Origin: Paraclostridium ghonii
GTDB lineage: Bacteria; Bacillota; Clostridia; Peptostreptococcales; Peptostreptococcaceae
DNA: 28,981 nucleotides
Assembly (NCBI RefSeq): GCF_023653455.1
Contig: NZ_JAKEDR010000020.1
Location: 1 to 28,981, forward strand
Direction: 5' to 3'
Within the stretch, counting starts at the first letter, position 1, and the number at the start of each line of letters is the position of its first letter. The position numbers were made by a program, and so were the translations under genes. Shown one piece after another: positions 17,371 to 25,903 of this stretch. The notes under the pieces are model-generated. The model had not been told where the DNA came from, made no database searches, and was given only the letters and a program-made list of their open reading frames with translations.

Positions 17371-18801
17371 ATGGAAAATTTAACACTTCTTACTGACTTA
17401 TATCAACTTACTATGATTAATGGATATTTTGAGAATAATGTTCATGATGATATAGTCGTATTTGATATGTTTTTTAGAAAAAACGCTTGCAAGGGTGGGT
17501 ATACTATAGTTTGTGGTATAGATCAACTTGTTGAGTACATAAATAACCTTAGTTTTTCTCATAGTGACTTGGAGTATCTTAGGGGTTTAAACTTATTCTC
17601 AGAAAGATTTTTAGATTTTTTAAAAGATTTTAAGTTTACAGGAGATATTTATTCTGTTTTAGAGGGTAGTGTAATGTTCCCAAATGAGCCTATAATAAGA
17701 ATTAAAGCTCCTCTTTATCAAGCTCAGCTAATTGAAACTGCATTACTTACAATAGTGAATTTTCAATCATTAATTGCTACGAAAGCTTCAAGAGTTTGTT
17801 TTGCAGCTCAAGGTGATTCTGTATTAGAATTCGGATTAAGACGAGCTCAAGGTCCAGATGCAGGCGTATATGGTGCAAGAGCAGCTATAATTGGGGGATG
17901 TAATGCTACTGCAAATGTACTTGCAGGGAAAATGTTTGATTTACCTATAGTTGGAACTCATGCTCATAGCTGGGTTCAAAAATTTGATTCCGAGTTAGAA
18001 TCATTTGAAGCTTATGCAAAAATTTATCCAGATAAATGTCTTCTATTAGTAGACACTTATGATGTTTTAAATAGTGGTGTTCCTAATGCAATAAAGATTT
18101 TTAAAGATTTAAAAGCTAAAGGTTATGAACCAATTGGAATTAGACTAGACTCTGGTGATTTAGATTATTTATCTAAAGAATGTAAGAAAATTTTAGATGC
18201 TGAAGGTTTCAATAATATAAAAATAACAGCATCTAATGATTTAGATGAATATGCTATATGCCGTTTAAAATCATCTGGATCTCCTATCAATTCTTGGGGG
18301 GTTGGAACTAAACTAATAACTTCAGCAGATTCTCCATCATTAGGTGGTGTTTATAAACTTGTAGCATCTTTTAAAGATGATGAAATTGAACCAAAAATAA
18401 AAATCTCTGAAGATCCTGAAAAAATAACTAACCCTGGATATAAGAAAGTTGTTAGAATATATAACAACCAGGGTAAAGCTGAAGCAGACTTAATAATGCT
18501 GGAGGATGAGGTTTTAGATACTACAAAACCACTAACTGTATTTCACCCTGTATATACATGGAAGAAAAAAACATTCAAAAATTATACAATTAGAGAACTT
18601 TTACAGCCTCTATTCGTTAATGGAAATTGTGTATATGAAAAAAGATCAGTATGTGAAATAAAAAAATATACAGAAACTGAACTAAACACTTTATGGAGGG
18701 AATATAAAAGACTTGTATATCCTCAAACATATAAAGTTGACTTATCTGAAAATCTTTGGAATCTAAAAAATTCTATGCTAGACACTAAAAAAAATATTTA
18801 A
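17371..18801 (+). CDS. pncB: Nicotinate phosphoribosyltransferase
   Basis: PncB joins nicotinate to PRPP with ATP hydrolysis to form nicotinate mononucleotide in the NAD salvage route. The 476-residue length fits the longer Firmicute form. Characteristic stretches are the N-terminal LLTDLYQLTMINGYF (5-19), the FGLRRAQGPDAG region in the active site, VGTHAHSWVQ with the catalytic-region histidine, and GIRLDSGDL, part of the phosphoribosyl-binding site. AAGGAG lies seven bases before the ATG. It is followed after 31 bp by an Lrp-type regulator on the same strand, and the two share the terminator at 19264-19297. Confidence 0.96.
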   Translation: MENLTLLTDLYQLTMINGYFENNVHDDIVVFDMFFRKNACKGGYTIVCGIDQLVEYINNLSFSHSDLEYLRGLNLFSERFLDFLKDFKFTGDIYSVLEGSVMFPNEPIIRIKAPLYQAQLIETALLTIVNFQSLIATKASRVCFAAQGDSVLEFGLRRAQGPDAGVYGARAAIIGGCNATANVLAGKMFDLPIVGTHAHSWVQKFDSELESFEAYAKIYPDKCLLLVDTYDVLNSGVPNAIKIFKDLKAKGYEPIGIRLDSGDLDYLSKECKKILDAEGFNNIKITASNDLDEYAICRLKSSGSPINSWGVGTKLITSADSPSLGGVYKLVASFKDDEIEPKIKISEDPEKITNPGYKKVVRIYNNQGKAEADLIMLEDEVLDTTKPLTVFHPVYTWKKKTFKNYTIRELLQPLFVNGNCVYEKRSVCEIKKYTETELNTLWREYKRLVYPQTYKVDLSENLWNLKNSMLDTKKNI

Positions 18802-18832
18802 ATTAATATATAAAGTCGAAAGGAGTTTCAAT

Positions 18833-19261
18833 ATGGATGCAACAGATTTTAAAGTTATAGAGTTACTACAAGAAGACGGTAGAATTTCCATGAAGGATTT
18901 AGGCAAAATAGTAGGATTAACATCTCCTGCAGTATCAGAAAGAGTAAAAAGACTAGAAGAATCTGGAGTTATTCAGGGTTATAAAGCAATTGTAAACCCT
19001 GATAAATTGGGTAGAGTAATTAAATCTTTTATAAACATATCTTTACCTAGCGATAACTATCAACCATTTATCGAATATGCTAAAGGTGATAATCGTATTG
19101 TTGAGTGTCACCATATAACTGGAGATGATTGTCTTCTTCTGAAAGTTATAGTTGAAGACATGCATGAACTTGAACAAGTTATTGATAAAATAAAACAAGT
19201 TGGAAGAACTAAAACGTCAGTTATATTCTCAACAATAATTGAGGGTAAATCTATATTATAA
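18833..19261 (+). CDS. Lrp/AsnC family transcriptional regulator
   Basis: This 142-residue DNA-binding regulator has an N-terminal winged helix-turn-helix (about 4-60), with the recognition region LTSPAVSERVKRLEESGVI. The C-terminal RAM/AsnC ligand-binding domain (about 65-140) includes the acidic GDDCLLLKV segment. Family members bind an amino acid and form octamers or dodecamers. AAGGAG precedes the ATG. It is downstream of pncB in the same unit, which may mean control of that gene or only shared transcription. Target and ligand cannot be read from the sequence. Confidence 0.94.
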   Translation: MDATDFKVIELLQEDGRISMKDLGKIVGLTSPAVSERVKRLEESGVIQGYKAIVNPDKLGRVIKSFINISLPSDNYQPFIEYAKGDNRIVECHHITGDDCLLLKVIVEDMHELEQVIDKIKQVGRTKTSVIFSTIIEGKSIL

Positions 19262-19263
19262 GT

Positions 19264-19297
19264 AAAATAGAGGATGATTTTTATCATCCTCTATTTT
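19264..19297. terminator. Bidirectional terminator between lrp and the VanY-type gene
   Basis: Perfect 14-bp arms (19264-19277 and 19284-19297, containing AGAGGATGA / TCATCCTCT) enclose a six-base loop and end in TTTT in both directions. The right arm carries the TAG stop of the convergent VanY-type gene. Confidence 0.88.
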
Positions 19298-19986
19298 AAT
19301 TCTAAATATTCCTCTAATGTTAAATCGTTCATTTTGAAGTTTTTACTATGTTCCTTCCCTACATATCTATAGTGCCATGATTCATATATGTATCCAGTTA
19401 TATTTTCTTTGCCTTTAGGGTATCTAAGTATAAATCCGTATTTATATGCATTTTCATATAACCATTTAGCTTGTGGTGTTTTATCAAACCATTCTCCTAT
19501 TGATTTTTGATAATTTCCATTTGAAATATCTAAAGCTAGTCCTGTTTGATGTTCACTAAATCCTGGTACAGAAGAGTATCTATCTGCAGCTTTTTTTCCA
19601 TCTCTTGCAACATAATTATTATATAATTGAACTTGAGTATCATAACTTCTATACCCACTTCTTACATTTATTTCTAGACCATCTTTTTTAGCAGCTTTTT
19701 TCATTTCATTAAAAGCTTGCATAGCTTCAGTATCTTCCTTTCCACTTTCAGGAGCGTAATCGCTAGGAAGTCCATAATCTTTATTTGCAACTAATATTCC
19801 ATCCACATAAAGAGGTTTTACTCCTTCTATATATTCACTTTTTTCATGTTTTGCTTTTTTTTGTATAGTTTGAGCTTGGTCTTTGTTTTCATCTGCATAA
19901 GTATCTTTTTCTTTAGATACTATCATGCTATATGTTTGAAATACAATTGCTGCTACTATTATTGCTATTATTCCTTTTTTTAACAT
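19291..19986 (-). CDS. VanY-type D-alanyl-D-alanine carboxypeptidase
   Basis: This zinc D,D-carboxypeptidase of the VanY/M15B family removes the terminal D-alanine from peptidoglycan stem peptides outside the membrane. Zinc ligands are visible as H146 and D153 in SEHQTGLALDI and H205 in ESWHYRYVG, with E202 as the likely catalytic base. An N-terminal hydrophobic segment (about 4-23) acts as a membrane anchor or uncleaved signal, followed by a charged linker. I start at 19986 (MLKKG..., 231 residues) because GGGGGA sits just upstream; the ATG six codons earlier has no such site. There are no vanA/vanH-like genes nearby, so this is a housekeeping wall enzyme rather than part of a resistance cluster. 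Confidence 0.93.
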   Translation of the reverse strand: MLKKGIIAIIVAAIVFQTYSMIVSKEKDTYADENKDQAQTIQKKAKHEKSEYIEGVKPLYVDGILVANKDYGLPSDYAPESGKEDTEAMQAFNEMKKAAKKDGLEINVRSGYRSYDTQVQLYNNYVARDGKKAADRYSSVPGFSEHQTGLALDISNGNYQKSIGEWFDKTPQAKWLYENAYKYGFILRYPKGKENITGYIYESWHYRYVGKEHSKNFKMNDLTLEEYLELK

Positions 19987-20018
19987 AATTTCCCCCATTA
20001 TCATATTTATTTAAACAG

Positions 20019-20049
20019 TATGTATAATTTTACTCCAAAACTATACATA
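20019..20049 (-). promoter_or_regulatory. Hairpin at the 5' end of the VanY-type transcript
   Basis: Thirteen-base arms with one G-U type mismatch (TATGTATA...TATACATA core) enclose a five-base loop that reads GGAGT on the minus strand. It begins at the predicted transcription start and lies about 33 bases before the start codon. It may stabilise the mRNA or serve as an operator. Confidence 0.45.
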
Positions 20050-20056
20050 ATTCCAT

Positions 20057-20085
20057 AATATATTATTTTTGTAATTAATTGTTAA
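20057..20085 (-). promoter_or_regulatory. Sigma-A-like promoter for the VanY-type gene
   Basis: The minus strand reads TTAACA (20085-20080), 17 bases, TATATT (20062-20057), each one base from consensus. Confidence 0.5.
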
Positions 20086-20105
20086 TAATTTAATTAATCC
20101 AAATT

Positions 20106-20156
20106 AAAAAAGACTATTTTAAAAAGTAGAAATTTAAATCTACTTTTTTAAAATAG
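20106..20156 (-). terminator. Intrinsic terminator after the aminotransferase
   Basis: A 17-bp stem with one extra base (20114-20130 with 20139-20156, CTATTTT...AAAATAG) and an eight-base loop is followed by TCTTTTTT on the minus strand, 15 bp after the stop codon. Confidence 0.88.
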
Positions 20157-20171
20157 CCCATTGATTCTTAA

Positions 20172-21362
20172 TTATAAAGTTATAGCTTTTTCTATTCTAT
20201 TTAAACCTTCTTTTATATTTTCTAATGATGTTGCATAAGAAAGTCTTATGTAATTATCATTTCCAAATCCTATTCCAGGAACAACTGCTACTTTTGCATC
20301 ATCTAATAAATAGTCAGCGAAGTCTATCGAATTATTTATTTGCTTACCATTTAAATTTTCCCCTAATAATTTGCTTATATTTACCATTACATAGAAAGCA
20401 CCTTGTGGTTTTAAGCAAGATAAATTTTCTATAGAGTTTACTTTCTCAACCATAAAATCCCTTCTCTCCTTAAACGCAGATATCATTTCATTTAATGTAT
20501 CTTCTGGTGCATTTAAAGCTGCTATTGTTGCATATTGAGCTATAGTGTTAGGATTAGATGTAGCATGACTTTGGAAGTTTGACATAGATTTTGCTATTTC
20601 TTTATTACAAGCAGTATATCCTATTCTCCAACCTGTCATTGCATAAGCTTTTGCTACTCCATTTACAACTATAGTTAATTCTTTTATATCTTCATTAAAA
20701 GATGCTATACTTTTATGAGTTCCTTCATACACTAGTTTTTCATATATTTCATCTGATATTACATATATATTATGTTTTACAGCGAATTCAGCTATAGCTT
20801 TTAAATCTTCTTCTTTGTATGCTGTACCTGTCGGGTTATTTGGCGTATTCAGTATTATCGCTTTAGTTTTATTGCTTATCGCAGCTTCTAAAGCTTCAAC
20901 AGTATATTTAAACTCAGCTTCTTCTGGGCACTCTACGAATACAGGCTCTGCATCAACTAATCTTATTAATTCTGGATAACTTACCCAATATGGATTAGGA
21001 ACTATAACCTCATCTCCTGGGTTACATATCGCTGATAAAGTGTTAAATAAAGAATGTTTAGCTCCATTAGAAACAACTATTTGATCTTTAGTGTATTCTA
21101 AATTATTATCTCTTTTTAACTTATCACATATAGTTTGTTTTAAACTATCCATTCCTGAAGCAGCAGTATATCCTATACTTTCATTTTCTATAGCATCTAT
21201 AGCCGCATCTCTTATATGTTTAGGAGTTCTAAAATCTGGTTCTCCTGCTCCAAAGCCTATAATATCTACCCCTTGAGCTTTTAAACTCTTAGCTTTAGCA
21301 GTTATAGCTAAAGTTACTGATGGCTGAATTGACTTTAATTTACTTGATATATCTTTTCTCAT
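20172..21362 (-). CDS. Class I pyridoxal-phosphate aminotransferase, aspartate aminotransferase type
   Basis: This 396-residue enzyme of the AspB/AspC Ib subgroup interconverts aspartate and oxaloacetate (or a related pair) with glutamate as partner. The PLP site is intact: N175 in NTPNNPTGT, D204 and Y207 in ISDEIYEKL, and the Schiff-base lysine K238 in GVAKAYAMTGWRIGY. The substrate carboxylate arginine is expected near the C-terminus in NYIRLSYA. AGGGAGG precedes the ATG. It is monocistronic between terminators. The leader (21363-21467) contains an imperfect hairpin with CCTTTACTTAACAAAGG at its heart, not followed by T on the minus strand. Confidence 0.95.
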   Translation of the reverse strand: MRKDISSKLKSIQPSVTLAITAKAKSLKAQGVDIIGFGAGEPDFRTPKHIRDAAIDAIENESIGYTAASGMDSLKQTICDKLKRDNNLEYTKDQIVVSNGAKHSLFNTLSAICNPGDEVIVPNPYWVSYPELIRLVDAEPVFVECPEEAEFKYTVEALEAAISNKTKAIILNTPNNPTGTAYKEEDLKAIAEFAVKHNIYVISDEIYEKLVYEGTHKSIASFNEDIKELTIVVNGVAKAYAMTGWRIGYTACNKEIAKSMSNFQSHATSNPNTIAQYATIAALNAPEDTLNEMISAFKERRDFMVEKVNSIENLSCLKPQGAFYVMVNISKLLGENLNGKQINNSIDFADYLLDDAKVAVVPGIGFGNDNYIRLSYATSLENIKEGLNRIEKAITL

Positions 21363-21467
21363 ACTTTATCCTCCCTGATCCTAAGTTCCTTATTTTCAAA
21401 AACCGTTTCCCGTATTATTGTTGTTTTTTTAAACCTTTACTTAACAAAGGCTTTAAATATAAACGTA

Positions 21468-21505
21468 ATAAAAGTGTATTAATTAAAAGATTAATACACT
21501 TTTAT
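21468..21505 (-). terminator. Intrinsic terminator after the HD-domain gene
   Basis: Perfect 16-base arms (21468-21483 and 21490-21505, GTGTATTAAT core) with a six-base loop; the minus-strand 3' arm ends in TTTTAT. It lies about 50 bp after the stop codon and closes the yabB-rsmI-HD operon. Confidence 0.75.
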
Positions 21506-21554
21506 AATATACAAATTCTTACAAATTGTCTATATTTTAATGCTAAATTACGTA

Positions 21555-22253
21555 CTAGTCTCTACTGTATCTGAATGTATAATTAGTTATTGCATAATTC
21601 ATATACGATTTAATTACCCCCATATCTTCATTAGGCTTTATTAATTTTCTAGTTGATACTATATCTACATAACCTATAAGAAATATATCTATGCTTTCAT
21701 CCTTTAAAGTATTAAATATATTAAATAATCTATCTTTATCCATATCATTGTCCCTATACAATTCAAGTAAAGTCATATGATACCTAATATATTTATATAA
21801 AATACTTGTATTTTTCTTACTTAAATTTAAAACCTTAGCTATTTCTAGACATTTATTAGCACCTATTATTTCATGTTTTTTAAAATGAACTCTACCATTA
21901 TCGTCAACAGTCTGAGCAATAGGCTTGCCCATATCATGTAAAAATATTCCAAGTTTTATAAGATCTCTTTTTTTCATTCCATTTTCTAGCTCTTTATTTA
22001 AAGACTCAAATATCTTATCTCTTAAATGGCTATCAAAAAAATTATCTTCTTTTATAATTTCTTCAAATAACTTCACTGCTAAAAGCGAATGTTCAAAACA
22101 ATTTATAATATGGTATTTGCATTCTCCTACATTTTTCATATGAAATGTGATCGGCAATATTATTTCTAAATCGCCTGAACTATCCATTTCTTTTATAAAA
22201 CACCCCGTATCTTCACTTTTTATACAATCCATTAGCTTTTTTACTAACGTCAT
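21555..22253 (-). CDS. HD-domain phosphohydrolase-like protein
   Basis: This 232-residue cytoplasmic protein has a full HD metal site: H55 (FEHSL), H106-D107 (FLHDMGKP), H127 (KKHEIIGA) and H159 (YHM). The arrangement resembles the HD domain found at the C-terminus of bacterial CCA-adding enzymes, but no nucleotidyltransferase domain is present. It could act on 2',3'-cyclic phosphates or nucleotides; the substrate is unknown. GAGGTGAT precedes the ATG, 17 bp after rsmI. Being third in an operon with tRNA and rRNA methyltransferases suggests an RNA-related role, as inference only. Confidence 0.88.
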   Translation of the reverse strand: MTLVKKLMDCIKSEDTGCFIKEMDSSGDLEIILPITFHMKNVGECKYHIINCFEHSLLAVKLFEEIIKEDNFFDSHLRDKIFESLNKELENGMKKRDLIKLGIFLHDMGKPIAQTVDDNGRVHFKKHEIIGANKCLEIAKVLNLSKKNTSILYKYIRYHMTLLELYRDNDMDKDRLFNIFNTLKDESIDIFLIGYVDIVSTRKLIKPNEDMGVIKSYMNYAITNYTFRYSRD

Positions 22254-22270
22254 GCTTTATCACCTCTATT

Positions 22271-23104
22271 TTATAAATCTAAAACTTGCTTATATACTAT
22301 ATCTTTCTTTAGTTTTCTATCTTTGCATACAGATTTAATTGCGTCTTTTTTACTTATACCCTCTTCCATAAGCTTGATAACATATTCTCTATCATTTAAA
22401 TGATCATATTCACAAATTTTTTCTACTTCGCCTTTAAATCCTTCAACTATAAGTACAAACTCTCCTTTTACTTCTCTTTCATTAAAGATATTTATACAAC
22501 CTTGAATATCATTTCTTATTATTTCTTGATACTTTTTAGTTAATTCTCTATTTATTGCAATATATCTATTTCCTAATATTTTTAACATGTCTTTTAACGT
22601 ATCTTTTAATCTATGAGGAGATTCATAAAATATAATCGTTCTCTTTTCATGCTTTAATTCTTCTAATTGATCTCTTCTTCTTTTTTTATCTCTATCTAAA
22701 AATCCTTCAAATACAAATTTACCAGTTTCAAGTCCTGATCCTATTAATGCAGTAATAGATGCACTTGGGCCAGGTAAAACAACTACCTCAATGTCATTTT
22801 CAATAGCTTGTTTTATTACTTCCTCTCCAGGATCTGATATTCCTGGCATCCCAGCATCACTTATCAATGCTATATTCTCTCCACTTAATAATTTATTAAT
22901 TAGATATTCACCTTTATTGTCTTTATTGTATTCATGATAACTTGTTAATGGTTTTGATATTTCAAAATGATTTAAAAGCTTTATACTGTGTCTCGTATCT
23001 TCTGCTGCTATTAAATCAACCTCATTTAAAACCCTTAACGTTCTATATGTTATATCTTCTAAATTTCCTATTGGAGTCCCACATACATATAATTTTCCAC
23101 TCAT
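22271..23104 (-). CDS. rsmI: 16S rRNA (cytidine-1402 2'-O) methyltransferase
   Basis: RsmI methylates the ribose of C1402 in the decoding centre of 16S rRNA. The 277 residues show the tetrapyrrole-methylase fold with GTPIGNLEDITYRTL (9-23), LIAAEDTRHS (31-40), LISDAGMPGISDPG (about 79-92) and FYESPHRL. The extra C-terminal helical domain typical of Firmicutes is present. GGAGAGAAGTAG lies before the ATG and contains the stop of the preceding gene, so the two are tightly coupled. It corresponds to yabC in Bacillus. Confidence 0.97.
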   Translation of the reverse strand: MSGKLYVCGTPIGNLEDITYRTLRVLNEVDLIAAEDTRHSIKLLNHFEISKPLTSYHEYNKDNKGEYLINKLLSGENIALISDAGMPGISDPGEEVIKQAIENDIEVVVLPGPSASITALIGSGLETGKFVFEGFLDRDKKRRRDQLEELKHEKRTIIFYESPHRLKDTLKDMLKILGNRYIAINRELTKKYQEIIRNDIQGCINIFNEREVKGEFVLIVEGFKGEVEKICEYDHLNDREYVIKLMEEGISKKDAIKSVCKDRKLKKDIVYKQVLDL

Positions 23105-23857
23105 CTACTTCTCTCCTATATCTTGATTTGCATATATGTCATCAATTGCTTTAGTATAATTTCCATCTTCATCGTAAACATATAATGGATCTAATATCTT
23201 TAAATCTGGTCTTCCACCTTTTGTAAATTGCACTAGCATTATATTAGGAGCTTTTCCTTGCTTGGGATGAATAAATTGTATTTGCTTTGGTTCTAACTTA
23301 TATTGTCTTGCTAATGTTATTATTTCTATTAGTCTTGTTGGTCTATGAATCATATAAAACTTACCTAAATCTTTTAGTAGCCTAGATGATGATCTTATAA
23401 CATCTTCTAAATTACATTTTACCTCATGTCTAGATATTGCTTTTTTATCATTAGGATTTTTAATTCCATTGTCATGCATATATGGAGGATTTGAAGTAAC
23501 CACATCAAACTTATTAACCTCTAAGATTTGATCTATAACCTTTATATCTCCATTTATAATTTTAACTCTATCTTGTAAGTCATTTAATAATACAGATCTT
23601 GATGCCATTTCATAAACTTCTTCTTGTATCTCAACTCCAACTATTTCCTTAGCTTCACTTTTCCCAGCTATAAGTATTGGTATTATACCTGTTCCTGTTC
23701 CTAAATCTACTACGCTAGCTCCTCTTTTTACTGTAGCAAAATTAGCTAATAAAACAGCATCAACTCCAAAGCAAAAACCAGTGGTGTCTTGTATCAACCT
23801 CAATCCTTTTAATTGAATATCATCTATTCTTTCTGTGTCTTTTATTTTTACGTCCAT
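23105..23857 (-). CDS. tRNA1(Val) adenine-N6 methyltransferase family protein (YabB/TrmN6)
   Basis: This is a SAM-dependent N6-adenine methyltransferase, close to the enzyme that modifies A37 of tRNA-Val. Visible parts are the GFCFGVDAVLLANF stretch (27-40), the SAM loop DLGTGTGIIP (51-60) and the catalytic NPPY (123-126). I start at 23857 (MDVKIK..., 250 residues) because AAGGAG lies seven bases upstream; the ATG at 23875 would place that site inside the gene. It abuts rsmI with no gap. A copy of the dispersed repeat ends about 33 bp before its start. Bacillus carries yabA and yazA around this gene; neither is here. Confidence 0.95.
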   Translation of the reverse strand: MDVKIKDTERIDDIQLKGLRLIQDTTGFCFGVDAVLLANFATVKRGASVVDLGTGTGIIPILIAGKSEAKEIVGVEIQEEVYEMASRSVLLNDLQDRVKIINGDIKVIDQILEVNKFDVVTSNPPYMHDNGIKNPNDKKAISRHEVKCNLEDVIRSSSRLLKDLGKFYMIHRPTRLIEIITLARQYKLEPKQIQFIHPKQGKAPNIMLVQFTKGGRPDLKILDPLYVYDEDGNYTKAIDDIYANQDIGEK

Positions 23858-23889
23858 AAATCTACTCCTTAACATTAAAAATTCGCTTC

Positions 23890-24047
23890 GCTTGAGCGAC
23901 TACGTCTGCGAACCACTTCATATCGCCAACGACTCCGTCCGTTGCTCAAAATCTTTTTTACGCTCAAAACATAGTATATTGATTTAACTAAGTTTTATAG
24001 GTTATTAATAATTTTTTATTAAGTATGATTTCCTTAAGCGTAAAAAT
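23890..24047 (-). repeat. Dispersed structured intergenic repeat, copy 1
   Basis: A 158-bp element between ricT and yabB, matched by a diverged copy at 28151-28307 in the same orientation. It is GC-richer than its surroundings in the first 60 bp. Two nested inverted repeats are visible: TTGAGC (23892-23897) with GCTCAA (23944-23949), enclosing GCG/CGC at 23908/23924; and 13-base arms TTTTTACGCTCAA (23955-23967) with TTAAGCGTAAAAA (24034-24046). No ORF is present. It may be a non-autonomous mobile element or a structured RNA in the leader of the downstream gene. Confidence 0.7.
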
Positions 24048-24054
24048 ATACAAT

Positions 24055-24079
24055 TTAAAGGGTAGGAAATATCCTACCC
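24055..24079 (-). terminator. Intrinsic terminator after ricT
   Basis: Eight-base arms GGGTAGGA and TCCTACCC with a four-base loop are followed by TTTAAATT on the minus strand, five bases after the ricT stop. The stem is strong but the T-run is short. Confidence 0.65.
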
Positions 24080-24084
24080 CCTGA

Positions 24085-24969
24085 TTAATCTTCTAATTTT
24101 TTCAACGCTCTTAATGTCTCTGCATCAAGTCTTTCATCTCTTTGCCCACATCCAGTACATTTTTTAGCTTCTTGTAAAACTTTTACATCTTCTCTTTCGT
24201 AAAATTTTATATTTTTATCTTGCAGTTCTATTTTAACTTGTTCTAAAAGAGGGTTAATTTCAATTACTTTTCCTTTTCCATCTGGAGATTGTACTATAGA
24301 ACCTACTGTCGGCATTTTTTCTAATGCTTCACTATAAACATCATGTTCATATTTTAAACAGCAAAATAATCTACCGCATATACCTGAAATTTTAGTTGGA
24401 TTAAGTGATAAACTTTGATCTTTTGCCATCTTTATAGATACCGGTTGGAAATCTCCTAACCAAGAAGAACAACATAAACTTCTACCACATGGTCCAAGCC
24501 CACCTATAGATTTAGCTTCATCTCTTACTCCTATTTGTCTTAACTCTATTCTAGTCTTAAATATAGAGGCCAAGTCTTTTACAAGTTCTCTAAAATCTAT
24601 TCTTCCTTCTGCTGTAAAATAGAATATTAATTTATTTCTATCAAATGTGTATTCACAATCTATAAGAAACATAGTTAAGTCATGTTCTTTTATTTTTTGT
24701 TGGCATATTTCAAATGTTTCTTTTGCTTTTTCTTTATTTTCTAAATATATATTAGTATCTTCTTCTGTTGCTATTCTTACAATAGGCTTTAAAGGTGATA
24801 CTAATTCACTTTCATCCAACTCCTTGGGTCCTACAACAACCTTACCATATTCTAGTCCCCTTGCAGTTTCTACAACTACATCTAGATTTTTCTCTATTTC
24901 AAATTCTACAGGATCAAAATAATATATTTTACCTGCACTTTTGAATCTAACACCCACTATTCTTATCAT
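24085..24969 (-). CDS. ricT: RicT/YaaT, PSP1-domain subunit of the Y-complex
   Basis: RicT (YaaT) acts with RicA and RicF to direct RNase Y maturation of mRNAs and is required for sporulation and competence in Bacillus. The 294 residues include the PSP1 C-terminal domain and the conserved cysteine motifs GPCGRSLCCSSW and ICGRLFCCLKYE (middle of the protein), which bind an iron-sulfur cluster in the family. A further CTGCG lies near the C-terminus. The start overlaps the holB stop by four bases (ATGA), so the genes are coupled. The operon order tmk-holB-ricT matches Bacillus tmk-(yaaQ-yaaR)-holB-yaaT, with yaaQ and yaaR missing. Confidence 0.95.
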   Translation of the reverse strand: MIRIVGVRFKSAGKIYYFDPVEFEIEKNLDVVVETARGLEYGKVVVGPKELDESELVSPLKPIVRIATEEDTNIYLENKEKAKETFEICQQKIKEHDLTMFLIDCEYTFDRNKLIFYFTAEGRIDFRELVKDLASIFKTRIELRQIGVRDEAKSIGGLGPCGRSLCCSSWLGDFQPVSIKMAKDQSLSLNPTKISGICGRLFCCLKYEHDVYSEALEKMPTVGSIVQSPDGKGKVIEINPLLEQVKIELQDKNIKFYEREDVKVLQEAKKCTGCGQRDERLDAETLRALKKLED

Positions 24970-25901
24970 TTAATCACCTCATATATATTTAAAGACATTA
25001 CTTGTATACTCAAATTAAAGTTACAATTACTTCTTAACTTTTTCTTAGTCTCTTCTATTATATCAATAATCTTAGACACTTGAGAATAGTTAATTTTTTT
25101 GCTCATATTCTGTAAAAAAGTTATTTTATCTATATTTATAATCATATCTTTACTTATATTTTCTTTTAACATCATTATATCTCTAAAATAATTTATAGTT
25201 ATATCTAAAACTTCTGTAATATTATCTTTATATTTATCATACTTACTTGGAAGTTCTAATATATCAACTACGCTCTTATCTAATATAGTTTGTATATTAT
25301 TTTGAATATCTTCCCTCATAACCATGAAATCCGATGACTCTGATAATTCTAAAGCTTTACTTATACTTCCTCTAGAAAATGTAGCTAGTATACTAGCCTT
25401 TCTTTCTTCAATACCTCTTTCTTTCAAGTATTGTTTTAATTCAATAACTGGTATTGGTAAAAATTTTACTATATCACATCTTGATTTTATTGTGTCTAGT
25501 AATGAGTTTTTATTATTTGTTAAAAGTATTATTATTACATAATGAGGAGGTTCCTCTAATGTTTTTAATAATGCATTTTGAGACTCTATAGTCATTTTTT
25601 GAGCATCATTTACTATATATATTTTATAATCCCCATGTGGCTTTATTATTACATCAGTTTGTAAATTTCTTATTTGAGCTATTTTTATGCTACTCCCCTG
25701 AGGCTCTATAACAGTATAGTCCGGACTGTTTTCAATATTTTCAATTTTAAGTAAGTATTTTGCAAATTCCTTTGCAAATGTGTTTTTCCCAACTCCATTT
25801 ATTCCTTCAAATAAATATGCATGATTTATTTTATCTTTATTTATAGAGTTTGATAAATATTTTTTAGCAAAACTTTGTCCTATAATATTTTCAAAATACA
25901 T
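24966..25901 (-). CDS. holB: DNA polymerase III delta-prime subunit
   Basis: HolB is a clamp-loader subunit that helps load the sliding clamp at the replication fork. The 311 residues have the AAA+ fold with GINGVGKNTF (33-42), the hallmark LLKTLEEPP (111-119) and the SRC motif (140-142), followed by a helical collar domain. The four-cysteine zinc module that many delta-prime and gamma/tau subunits carry after the P-loop is absent: the stretch from 43 to 65 has no cysteine. The Shine-Dalgarno GGAG lies within the last codons of tmk, whose stop is two bases before this ATG. Confidence 0.95.
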   Translation of the reverse strand: MYFENIIGQSFAKKYLSNSINKDKINHAYLFEGINGVGKNTFAKEFAKYLLKIENIENSPDYTVIEPQGSSIKIAQIRNLQTDVIIKPHGDYKIYIVNDAQKMTIESQNALLKTLEEPPHYVIIILLTNNKNSLLDTIKSRCDIVKFLPIPVIELKQYLKERGIEERKASILATFSRGSISKALELSESSDFMVMREDIQNNIQTILDKSVVDILELPSKYDKYKDNITEVLDITINYFRDIMMLKENISKDMIINIDKITFLQNMSKKINYSQVSKIIDIIEETKKKLRSNCNFNLSIQVMSLNIYEVIK

Positions 25902-25903
25902 GT

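Noticed and set aside
19291..19986. VanY-type gene as part of a glycopeptide resistance cluster
   Set aside because: No vanS/vanR, vanH, ligase or vanX nearby; such carboxypeptidases are common housekeeping wall enzymes.
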